A stretch of DNA of 64,000 bases, taken from Gautieria morchelliformis. Lineage: Eukaryota; Basidiomycota; Agaricomycetes; Gomphales; Gomphaceae. Shown one piece after another: positions 1 through 9,397 of the stretch. How positions within the stretch are numbered: position 1 is the stretch's first letter; the number at the start of each line of letters is the position of its first letter. The stretch lies in assembly GCA_015179125.1 (NCBI GenBank), contig WHVA01000009.1, positions 248,001 to 312,000 on the forward strand, written 5' to 3'. A program made the translations under genes and the position numbers. The notes below the pieces were generated by a model. The model was not told the origin of the DNA and did no database searches. It saw only the letters and a list, made by a program, of their open reading frames with translations.

Positions 1-546
1 ACCCTTCGTGGTTACCAGTCGTTGTGCGCCATGTCGAAATTCGATGGTCTCTTCATACCTCTTCCCACGTCAGGACATGCCGCCAAAATGAGAAATTTAC
101 ACTGTCGCTATATCCAACAACATTGACACGACATGGTATGCCTGCAGAGATCATCCAACGTCGCTTTAGAATCACAGACACATGCAAACTCTGGCGATTG
201 AGGTGCGATCTCTCAATCATCTCGCTTCCTCGTGTTGCCTTCTTTATAACACACCGGATACTATGCTGCATCTCAATACCCATCAGTGAGCCATTTGCGC
301 TTACATGACGTCAAGTTTTGTTTGCATTTTCGAGACCATTCCGCGGATATAATAACCAGTTCCTGGCAAGAACCCAAGGCTCAATTACTCGTCCGAGCCG
401 ATCACTGTATCTGATGCTTCGACCAATTGTTTTCACATGACGTTCTCCTATCAGACCCGCCCACCTTGCAAATTGTGCCATGCTTCGGCATAGATATAGG
501 ATGCTATGAATATCTGTTTCCCTGGCAGCACCCATAGCCAAAATCT
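1..546. other. Upstream intergenic stretch, no gene seen
   Basis: No reading frame here resembles a known family and both strands carry only short open frames. It probably contains the upstream region of the DUF6533 gene that starts at 652. Nothing else could be supported. Confidence 0.5.
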
Positions 547-547
547 T

Positions 548-556
548 ATATATATA
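548..556 (+). promoter_or_regulatory. TATA-like box of the DUF6533 gene
   Basis: The run TATATATAC lies about 96 bp upstream of the chosen ATG at 652, a plausible distance for a fungal core promoter followed by a short 5' untranslated region. The assignment rests on position and composition only. Confidence 0.45.
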
Positions 557-651
557 CACCTTGCGCGATCTGCTAGATCTGCTACTCCAACCCCACACCG
601 CTACGCAAAACTGAGTCCCTCGACTGCATTCCAGTCTTTCTTTCCTCTACC

Positions 652-2439
652 ATGTCCCAGGCGGACCCTTCGGCTGAAATCCAGGCGCTATCAGACGTGT
701 ACGTGCTTACTACGTTGTGTAAGATGCAGAAGAGCTTACCTGAACTAGCTTTGCGGTCAACTCTGCCACCTTCGCAGCGCTTGGTATGTGTACATGTCCT
801 TTGTCTAATTCCATGATTTTCATAGCTTGTTATACAGCACTGCTCATCTACGACACTCTTCTCACACTGCCATCGGAGATCAAGCACATTTGGTGCAAGA
901 CCGTCAAAATTGGCACCATTCTCTATTTATTTGCTCGTTACCTGCCCGTGGTTGTGTTTCTTGTTAGCACATTTGTCAGTTTATCTAACGTGTCCATTGA
1001 GGTATATTACGACAATGCTCTCATATGTAACACACTTACTGATTGGAATGAGTATCTAGTATGACTTGCATTCATTATGAAGCAAGCTAGTGACTCATAT
1101 ATTCAAAGGACATGTAATACTGTAAATTACCTAGTTGGTGCTTTAGGAGTTCCCTCTCTGATTGGTGTACAGGGTGAGTGTTTATACCCATATATTTCTC
1201 AGCAGAAGGATCAACACATTTTATTATCTAGGCCTTCTGCTAGGTCGCACATATGCCATTTCCCTTCAAAATCAAAGAGTTTTGGGTATTCTTGGGCTGC
1301 TTATTCTTGGTGCTATTATCACTGCAGTGGTATGTCCCTGTGCAGACTTTATATAAATGGCATAAATTCATTTCACTGGATACAGTACCAGTCTGCTTTG
1401 GAAACCTGCAATCTCACCAGTTCACAATTTAATAGATTGACTTTGTCAGTGCTGAGTCAAATTTTCTGCCTAGATTAACACTAACAAATTCTTCAGGTGT
1501 AAGACCTAGGGTCTGTATTTCCTTGATTTGCCTCTGAATACCTTTGACAGGGACTACTATCAATGATGTTACTGTAATCCTTTTTGACACAGGAGTTGTG
1601 ATAGTAACCATTCTGAGCTCAATTCAAACCCTGAGGCTTTGGCAGAAAGGTGAGATTTGGGATAAGAAATCTCTCACTAGGCTAGTTATTTACCAAGGTG
1701 AGCATAAAACATATTGCTTATATATATCATATCACTAATCTACAGGTAAGGCTTTGTCAGATATGGGTATGGAATATTATTCCTATGATATTTCATATCT
1801 CTGATTCATATTCAGATTTGTGCTTACCATTACTTTAGCCAATGCTATCACAGGAAAGGTGTGATTACTTATAAACCTGTTGAGCTTTCAGAGCTTACTT
1901 TGTGTTCTTCTATGTTCCAGATATTGAGGGTATGTAATACATTGATGATCACAATGAAATGGTTAACTTCAGCTGGTTCATGGTATAAAGTCAAGCCTTA
2001 GTAACATCTTAGGCCCTCTTCAGAACAGGTATCTTCTCATGAATTAAGAAGAAAGAGATGATCGTACTAACCGTGCACAAACAGCTTATCAGTAATTATC
2101 ATCTGCCGGTTCCATCTAACTCTCAAAGAGAGACACAGTCAACTTAATAGCCCCTCGTTACCCTCTCTTTCACTCACCAGCTTCAAAGCAGCCAGACAAA
2201 GTGTTCACAATGCCATACTGGCTGAATTTGGGAACCCTCACTTGAGCCAGGATTTTAGTGCTGAGACCTTGGAGGACAATGTGGCTGATCAGGAATGCCA
2301 GCAGTCACCTGAAGAGGCTGGGTCAGCTGGGATTGAGTTGGATGAGTTTCCTTGGGCGACTGGATGTCCTGGAGATGTAGAAATGGCTAGGCAGATCACC
2401 TCCAGTGAGCAGTTAGCATTTCTTTCAGGCACTGGTTAA
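652..2439 (+). CDS. DUF6533 domain-containing multi-span membrane protein
   Basis: This is a multi-exon gene. Exon 1 is 652-698 (start MSQADPSAEIQ), exon 2 is 749-783 and exon 3 runs 826 to about 1001; the two introns are 50 and 42 nt. Exons 2-3 join to read FAVNSATFAAL, then LLIYDTLLTLPSEI and RYLPVVVFLV. This is the DUF6533 signature: a helix, the YD.LLTL.SE motif, then W and the RYLP turn. Later exons give LGRTYAISLQNQRVLG (the common R-x-Y-A motif, near 1230-1330), a helix VTVILFDTGVVIVTIL (near 1560-1610), FVLTITLANAIT (near 1815-1850) and a last exon with SVIIICRFHLTLKE followed by an acidic soluble tail ending at 2439. Such proteins have about seven membrane helices; their function is unknown. 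The domain call is firm. Exact borders of the middle exons (1002-2088) are not settled, and I saw no clear disabling lesion. Confidence 0.75.
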
Positions 2440-2774
2440 TGGTTTGGTAGGGTCTGGAAGAATGGCAGAGGCTTAATGACAGCATCCAAGCTAATGCATC
2501 ATAGCCATGATTCCAATACAAACCCACTAGCAGAGCAACATGCAACAACTTACATCAACCTACCTGTCTAATCTGTTGCAGTACTTGGAAATTGGTTGCC
2601 ATAGAAGATGTGGCTATCTGCTTACTCTGGTCAACCCATACCATCAAAAACCCACACATACATGTATATTCTGTGTGTTTTTAATTTGCCTTTGTTCATA
2701 ATTTATTATTACTGTGCTTCGTGAAAATATTGTTCTTGTTTTGCTGCTGGGTGTCAGTGAATTGCATGCAGATT
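2440..2774. other. 3' flank of the DUF6533 gene, no gene seen
   Basis: AT-rich sequence between the DUF6533 stop codon and the LTR-A remnant. It should hold the 3' untranslated region. No open frame of note. Confidence 0.5.
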
Positions 2775-3124
2775 TGTTATGTATTGTGATTTCCGGGGTT
2801 CAGAACTAGAAAGGATAGTGGCTTCAACTTATATGTTGCACCTCCAATGACTATTGTCCTAAGTATTTCGGATCAGAAGTTGGAAGTTGGGAGGGAAGTG
2901 TTGATGGAAGTTGATGGTCAGAGACTAAGATAGAAGTCAGAGAGCGGAGGGACAGAGGTCCTGCAATACTCGCTGTGCTAAGAACAGGGGGTTGAGTGAA
3001 GGGAATCACATCTCGAAGGTGATTATCTGATTGCAGAATTGAGAGCATACATGAGAGGGTTTATATACAAAAGCTGAGACAACATGTAATGTTGTACTAC
3101 TGAGCATGTTCTGAAGAAAGTGGA
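2775..3124 (-). mobile_element. LTR-A remnant (left part), host of copia-1
   Basis: The segment begins TGTTATGTATTGTGATTTCC and aligns by eye with the minus-oriented LTR-A copy that starts at 57967. Shared phrases include GGCTTCAACTT.TA.GTTGC, a CTGTGCTAAGAACAGG stretch and GATTATCTGATTGCAGAAT. It stops at 3124, where copia-1 is inserted; the last five bases, GTGGA, are the copia-1 target duplication. The matching right part of this LTR is found inverted at 17751-17864, which is one of the proofs of the inversion described in the findings. Confidence 0.75.
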
Positions 3125-3612
3125 TGTTGGGTGCATTTGTGCTCCTGCAACAAAATCAAGCATAATATATTCAATTTATTGTGTGGTGTTTCAATCTCTT
3201 CTCACATTGTTCTTGTACGATGCACTCACTTCTCTGATTATTTTCGAAATTTTCCAGTCACTCCCTACCTCTCCATTTCATTTTGTTATCTCTATTTTCA
3301 CAAGCGGCTGCACCCAGCAGAGTTTGAAATGACTTCGACGCGCGAGCTCTTGAGCGCTAAAGGGCCGGGTGCACATATATGTCTTCTGAGACAAGATAGT
3401 GCTCCTCTCCCAGTGACAATAAATTCACTGAGAGAGGCGAGTAGTATTCTTTGTATTTTCATAGCATGTTGACTGAAAATCATGTAGTGAATTTGATTCT
3501 AGGTATTGTATTAATATAACAGTGACAATAAATTCACTGAGAGAGTGAATTTGATTCTAGCTTTCTAAGAACTCTACCGAACCTTCCCTGCCATAACCCC
3601 GAGTTGCTAACA
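3125..3612 (+). mobile_element. Copia-1 5' LTR (488 bp)
   Basis: It starts TGTTGGGTGCA and ends GAGTTGCTAACA, so it has the TG..CA termini of Ty1/copia LTRs. It is preceded by GTGGA and followed directly by the primer binding site. Its partner of identical length (488 bp) lies inverted at 17865-18352. Near the 3' end a segment of about 58 bp containing AATAAATTCACTGAGAGAG is tandemly duplicated; the solo LTR at 42177-42606 has only one copy. Confidence 0.9.
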
Positions 3613-3613
3613 A

Positions 3614-3626
3614 GGGTTATGGGCCC
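3614..3626 (+). other. Copia-1 primer binding site (initiator tRNA anticodon region)
   Basis: GGGTTATGGGCCC is complementary to the anticodon stem-loop of eukaryotic initiator tRNA-Met, as in Drosophila copia and yeast Ty5, which use a half-tRNA primer. The ATG at 3619 within it is the gag start codon. It sits one base after the LTR. Confidence 0.8.
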
Positions 3627-6600
3627 CGCAGACACTTCGCAGAAGCTTTTGGGTGTGGAGAAGCTTGCAACAGATGGAAGTAATTGGCCTCTGTGGTGAG
3701 CTACTCTCACAAGTTATTTTGAGTCCAAAAATCTACTCAGGCATATAGAAGGGAGAGCCATTCGACCTCCTGATCCTCCAGTCATGCCCCCAGGCCATAT
3801 TCTTACAGAAGCTGAGGAAACTCAGATAGAGAAGGCTGAGGAGAAGCTGGAGAAGTATCTTGCCAGAGAAGGACAGGCAAAAACCCAAATAATCGTCTCA
3901 GTGTCAGAGTCACTAGCTCTGATGCTACAGAAGAAGCATACAGCAAAAGAAGTCTGGGATGCATTGGTCAATGAGATGACCAAAAAGCCCAAGATGGTCC
4001 TCACCAACCTACAGAGACAGCTTCGCAGTATGAGGTGTCCTGAGGATGGAGACTTGAGAGATCATTTGGACAAGGCCCAAGACCTCTATGCTCGTCTTAA
4101 TGAGATGGGAGCCAGAATTTCTGAAGGAGAGTTCACGGATATCATCCTTGCGTCACTTCCACCCTCCTATGAGGCAGTTATGAATGCCCTTACCACGTCG
4201 CTCGAAGAATGTGGAATGCCCTTAGTGCCTGATGATATTATCAGAGTACTAAAGGCTCAATATGACAGGAGAAAGACCCTTAATATTTCACAAGAAGAGC
4301 AGGCATTTATTGGTTCATCTATGAAAGGGCAGAAGGGCCGGAAAGATCCGAAGGTGCCTACATGCACTAATTGCCACAAGCCTGGACATGCTATTGAGAG
4401 TTTCTGGGCTAAAGGAGGTGGTAAAGAAGGCCAGGGGCCACATCAGAAAAAGAAAGCTAAAGCCAAAAAGAAGAAGGGCAAAGCCAAGGCGAATGTTGCC
4501 AAAGAAGTGTCTTCTGAGGAAGATGAGAGTGAAAGCTCAGCTGCTTTCGCTAACTTCGACTGCTCAAATTTGAGTAGTTTATCCTCAGAGAGACAGTAGT
4601 TATCCTCGACACTGGAACGACCGCACATATGACCCCTCACAAGAATTTACTGAGGGATTACAGTCCATTCTCACAACCTCGCACAATTCGTGCAGCCAAC
4701 AAAGGCACTTTTGATGTCTTTGGTTCAGGCTCACTCATGCTATCTAATACAGTTGGAGATAAGACTGTGAAGATCACATTGAAGGATACGTTCTACACGC
4801 CCAAAATGGCTGTTACCCTGATCTCCATTGGCCGGTGCGATGATGCAGGCTATAACACACAAATAGCCGATCAGAAATGCACAATATCCAATCGTAAAGG
4901 CAGGATATTGATGCAAGCACCAAAGCTGAATGGCTTATATCGATTTGACTTACAACACACAAGTGCCAAAGCGCATATGTGCACATCAGCCATGGAGATA
5001 CATCAGAAAATGGGGCACATTTCACAAAAGTCCCTACAGCATTTGCTCAACCGTGGCATGATATTAGGCATTGAATTGAGCTCAAAAGGTGACAAGGTTG
5101 TTTGCGATGTGTGCATTCAAGCGAAGATTGCACGTAAATCACTTCCTCAGGAACCCAGAAGCCGATCTTCAAAATTCGGTGACAGAATTTATTCTGATGT
5201 TTGGGGACCAGCGAGACACTCCACAATTGACAAGAAATCCTATTATGTGTCTTTCATCGACGACTATTCAAGGGAGTCGGTTATCTATTTGATGGCAAAC
5301 AAATTGCAGGCATTTTCAAAATACAAACTCTACGAGGCTTTGATGCTTCGACAGAGGAACGTGCACATCAAAGCACTTGTTTCCGACAGAGGGGGCGAAT
5401 ACACAAGCTCGGAATTCAAACAGCATTTAGCCAAACAAGGCACGAAGCATCGGTTAACCGTACACGACACCCCAGAGTCAAATGGTGTTGCTGAACGTCT
5501 AAACCGAACTCTAGTTGAAAGAGCTCGTGCCATGCTATTGGAATCAAGTCTTCCTAAGACCCTATGGGGCCATGCAATTTTTCACGCCAACTATCTTAGG
5601 AATAGGACGCATACAAGAGCTTTGCCAGACAAAACCCCTTTTGAAATGATCCACATACACGTGTGGGGAATTGAAGTCTACGTTAAAGTCAAAGAGGGAA
5701 ACAAACTGGCGGCCTGTGCCAAAAGAGCTCGGTGGATAGGAATCTCTGGACAGAGCCATGGTCACTGCATCTACTGGCCTGACTCTCAGAAGGTTTCTGT
5801 CGAGCGGAATGTTATATTTGACTCAGAGATGAAGGGGGCCAAAGCTCCAATCATTTCTATTGAAGAGTCACAGCTACCTACGTCCAGAAAAGTGATACAG
5901 GCCATTTTGGCGCCAGCACCTATGCCTAGTCGCTTAGTCAGCAAGGAGGCAAAGATCGAGGAAATTGATGATAATGAACCAGAGGAACGTCTTGAAGAGC
6001 TGCAACCCAGTCAGACTGTTGATGTCAGACCTAAAGAAGTTGCTCCAATAAGGAGAAGCGAGAGGATCCGTCAGCAGCAGGAGCAGCCGGCCCCAAGTGG
6101 TCCCGTAACAAGATCTCAAGCTAAGAGACATGCTGGTGCAGACATCACTACACTAGCTTACGAGGACATTGAGGACCATCAAGACAAATTATTCGAACAA
6201 GATTTATCCTCTGAAACTGACGGCATCAGTGATTATAACCTTGCCATCAGTACACTTTCGACCTCCGATCAAAACAAAGATAATGTGCTGCCGGATTTGA
6301 ATCAGACCGAGCCTAGCAATGCAAATGAAGCCTTAAATGATCCTATGTGGAAAGCATCGATGGATAAAGAGTACAAAGTGCTACTCGACAAAGGTGTATG
6401 GGAAGTGGTTAAACCACCTCCTGGGGCAAATATTGTCGGAAATAGATGGGTATTCCTCTGGAAACACAATCCAGAAGGTGAACCCATTACACCTAGATTG
6501 AGGATGGTTGCCCAAGGCTTTACACAAAGTTTTGGAGTCAACTACAATGAAACCTATGCACCCGTTGCTCGGATGGCTTCCTTACGGATTATATGTGCCA

Positions 6601-7652
6601 TTGCTGCCAGGAACAATTGGCCTATTCACCAAATGGATGTGGACAGTGCGTATTTGAATGCTACACTGCCAGAACCTATTTACATGAGACAGCCGTATGG
6701 ATATGAGACTGGAGACAAAGATGATGTCATCCTGCTGAAGAAAGCACTTTACGGCCTCAAACAGTCTGGAAGGGAATGGTACAAACATCTGAGTGGTGAA
6801 TTTCTCAAGTTAGGATTCACTAAATCAACTTCGGATGGATCTGTATTTTGCAGACGTGGACCGAAGGGACATGCAATCATTGCAACAGCTGTAGACGACC
6901 TTACCATCACAGCTGAAAATCAACCAGTCCTTGATGGGGTGAAGCACGACCTTGCCCAGGTCTTTAGTATGAAAGACCTAGGCGAGATCCACTGGCTTTT
7001 GAACCTCAAAATCGAAAGAGATTGGAAGAACAAATCGATTGCAATATCCCAAAGCGCGTACATCCAGAAAATCATCAAAAAGTTCAATTTGGATGATGCC
7101 AAAACATTTTCCATGCCTCTCAACCCAGCCGTTAAATTATCCAGGGACCAATGCCCTTCCACAGATGAAGACAAACAAAAGATGTCAAGAATTCCATACA
7201 GACAAGCGATAGGATCATTGATGTGGGCAGCTGTAGCCACTCGACCAGACATTGCATTCGCAGTGTCACTACTTTCTCAATTCCTCGAAAACCCAGGTCC
7301 AACTCATTGGAATGCAGTCAAACGTGTCTTTAAATATCTAAAAGGCACGATGGACTACAAATTGACACTTGGGAAAAATCGAGACGGCCTCATTGGGTAT
7401 TCAGATGTGGATTGGGCTTCACAAGAACACAGGCACTCATACTCGGCTTATATTTTTCAGATTGATGGAGGGACAGTATCATGGAGTTGTCAAAAACAAT
7501 CCATAGTAGCCCTATCATCAACTGAAGCCGAATTCGTTGCCCTGACTCATGCGAGCAAAGAAGCCTTATGGATGCGCCACTTTATTTCTGAAGTATTCCA
7601 ACCACTGAATTATCCCATCAAACTTTATTCAGACAATCAATCAGCCATTGCC
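3619..7652 (+). pseudogene. Copia-1 gag-pol polyprotein, broken
   Basis: The frame opens MGPADTSQKLLGVEK as in the intact copy at 58822, but codon 27 is TGA (3697-3699) where the intact copy has CGA. Gag continues to 4599 with a zinc knuckle CTNCHKPGHAIESFW whose last cysteine is replaced by phenylalanine. A shift near 4590 moves the protease (LDTGTTAHMT) and the rest of pol into another frame, open to beyond 7652. Visible pol parts are the GAG-pre-integrase zinc site, the integrase (SDVWGP, SDRGGEY, NGVAERLN), the reverse transcriptase with AVDD and the start of RNase H. A short in-frame deletion removes the sequence after MIH near 5655. Coding homology stops at AIAI (7652), exactly where LTR-B sequence begins; the missing C-terminus is at 18366-18552 on the other strand. 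The copy is dead. Confidence 0.9.
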
Positions 7653-8033
7653 ATAATGATTCCGCTTCTGGGAGAACTTCCACCAGTTCTGTTCACCTTG
7701 CCAGTTCCACTCCAATTTCCGACTTCCACTCCCGGAACAGTGTTGGAAATCAAGCGACTCGCATAATAGGTGGCATCAAGGGTCGATCAAGGGTCAGGGA
7801 GGTCAGGGGGATGCAGGGTTGATGGCGGGTGCCAAGTGTTGTCCCTGGCTGCGCAGCGTAGTATAATACAGGCTCGCTGACATTGGGGGTCCTTAGACTT
7901 TTCTCTTTGGATTTTCCCTTGTCAGGTGAGAATCCCCTCTCTTGTATACTCTGTTCATTTATACATACTTTGGATTTCCCCTTGTCAGTTGTGTGGTAGT
8001 GTGATCTCCACAACCAGCCAGGGTTGCCCTTAC
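7653..8033 (+). mobile_element. Gypsy-1 5' LTR, second part (LTR-B)
   Basis: The segment from CCGCTTCTGGGAGAACTTCC to GTTGCCCTTACA matches the interior and end of LTR-B. The fragment at 41441-41660 shows that LTR-B begins TGTCAGGGGACACC and continues into CTTCTGGGAGAACTTCC. The missing first part lies at 18553-18646 on the opposite strand. The end TTACA is followed by the gypsy-1 leader. The last nine codons of the copia-1 open frame and its stop come from this LTR and are not copia protein. Confidence 0.75.
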
Positions 8034-8140
8034 AGCAGAAAAGTCTCTCCCCTAGAGGACCAGCGGTCGTACTGCGCGTTGCATTCGCCATAGGTGCGTT
8101 CGGAATCGGAGACAGCGACTCGGAGATCGCAACCTCTTCC

Positions 8141-9397
8141 ATGCACACGGTATACGACAGCCCCTCTTCTTACGTCGAGCTCCCGACCCCGGAAATCCCG
8201 TCCCATATTTCCCCTTCTGACATGGATCCGGATGATCGCCTTCGGAATATGGAGGAGGAATTGACGCGGAACCAGATGAAGACCGACACGATTGAAACAG
8301 CCTTACAAACGATTTTGGCTAAGTTAGATATTCCACAAGGTGGTGGAAATGCAATGCTGGATGAGCCGGATTTCGGAAAAGCGGAACTGGCGGAAGAGAG
8401 GATGTCCGCGAAGTTGGCAAAGGTCAAACCCGCAACTCCGGCGGACTTTGACGGAGATCGGGAGAAGGGACGCGCATTCTTCAACACATGCAGCATCTAC
8501 TTCGCAATTGTCGGAGACCTCTTTCCGAACGACCAGGCTCGGATTCACTGGGCATTGTCCTTTTTCAAGTCGGATTGCGCAGCCCATTTTGCAAACAAGG
8601 TGATCCGACATGAAGCAAAGGGCAAGGGGAACTACTTCCGGGACTGGGACGCCTTCGAGAAAACATTTTCCGACCAGTTCTGCCCAAAAAATGAGCAGCT
8701 CACAGCCCTTACGAAGCTCGAGGGGACCAGCTGGTACCAGGCCAAGGATCCAGTCGATGACTACATTGACCGCTCCCAGGAGCTTATCAACCTTGCGGAG
8801 TATGACGACGACAAAACGATCGTCATCAAATTCCGACGAGGGCTTGATCCGACACTCCAGAACCAAGTTGCGCTGCTTGGGGATGGAGCTCCAGATTTCG
8901 ATGACCCAGAAGGGTGGTACCAAGCTGCGCGGAGGGTGTCCCGAAACAGGGAAGCAAACGAGGCCTTTGTGGAGACAAACCGGAACATGACACGCAGTTC
9001 CGCTCGTCCTACTCCACCCGTGCCAAAACCCGGAAGTGCATTCATTCCCACTCGGAAAATATTTCCGACGGTTGTTCTGCCTGCTCCTATTAGGAACCCT
9101 ATCCCCCCTCCCTCAAAGAGTGGCCCTGCCCCGATGGATGTTGACCGCATGCGCGGAAAAGGCCACGGAACCATCACCTGCTTCCGATGCCGACAACCAG
9201 GCCACTATGCCCGTGAGTGCCCCCAAGCCTTTGACATCCGGCTTATCACCACAGAGGAGAAGCTTGAGCTCCTTCCAGAGTTCCTCGCACTCGCAGACAT
9301 AAGTGGAGTGCCCACTGTGGAAGGAATTTCCGAAAATGCGGAACATGGTGCATCGGAAGTGGAAGATGCGTTGGATTTTGTGACGCGCAGCGGGTGA
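8141..9397 (+). CDS. Gypsy-1 Gag
   Basis: Gag packages the genomic RNA of this Ty3/gypsy element into virus-like particles in the cytoplasm. I chose the ATG at 8141 (MHTVYDSPSSY) because the longer frame from 8024 would read out of the LTR. The product is about 418 residues. It has an acidic N-terminus with a predicted helix (residues 30-70), the retrotransposon gag domain in the middle (TPADFDGDREKGRAFFNTC, then the HWALSFF and YFRDWDAFEKTFSDQF regions) and a zinc knuckle CFRCRQPGHYAREC (CX2CX4HX4C) near residue 347. The end overlaps the pol frame, which is in the -1 frame and open for at least 90 nt upstream, so pol may be made by frameshifting; I did not identify a slippery site. Confidence 0.85.
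   Translation: MHTVYDSPSSYVELPTPEIPSHISPSDMDPDDRLRNMEEELTRNQMKTDTIETALQTILAKLDIPQGGGNAMLDEPDFGKAELAEERMSAKLAKVKPATPADFDGDREKGRAFFNTCSIYFAIVGDLFPNDQARIHWALSFFKSDCAAHFANKVIRHEAKGKGNYFRDWDAFEKTFSDQFCPKNEQLTALTKLEGTSWYQAKDPVDDYIDRSQELINLAEYDDDKTIVIKFRRGLDPTLQNQVALLGDGAPDFDDPEGWYQAARRVSRNREANEAFVETNRNMTRSSARPTPPVPKPGSAFIPTRKIFPTVVLPAPIRNPIPPPSKSGPAPMDVDRMRGKGHGTITCFRCRQPGHYARECPQAFDIRLITTEEKLELLPEFLALADISGVPTVEGISENAEHGASEVEDALDFVTRSG

Noticed and set aside
7653..7766. C-terminal tail of the copia-1 open frame (MIPLLGELPPVLF...)
   Set aside because: This is LTR-B sequence read in the copia frame after the inversion breakpoint, not copia protein.
8024..8140. Longer N-terminus for gypsy-1 Gag
   Set aside because: It would start inside the LTR end and leader; the ATG at 8141 is the first one clearly downstream.
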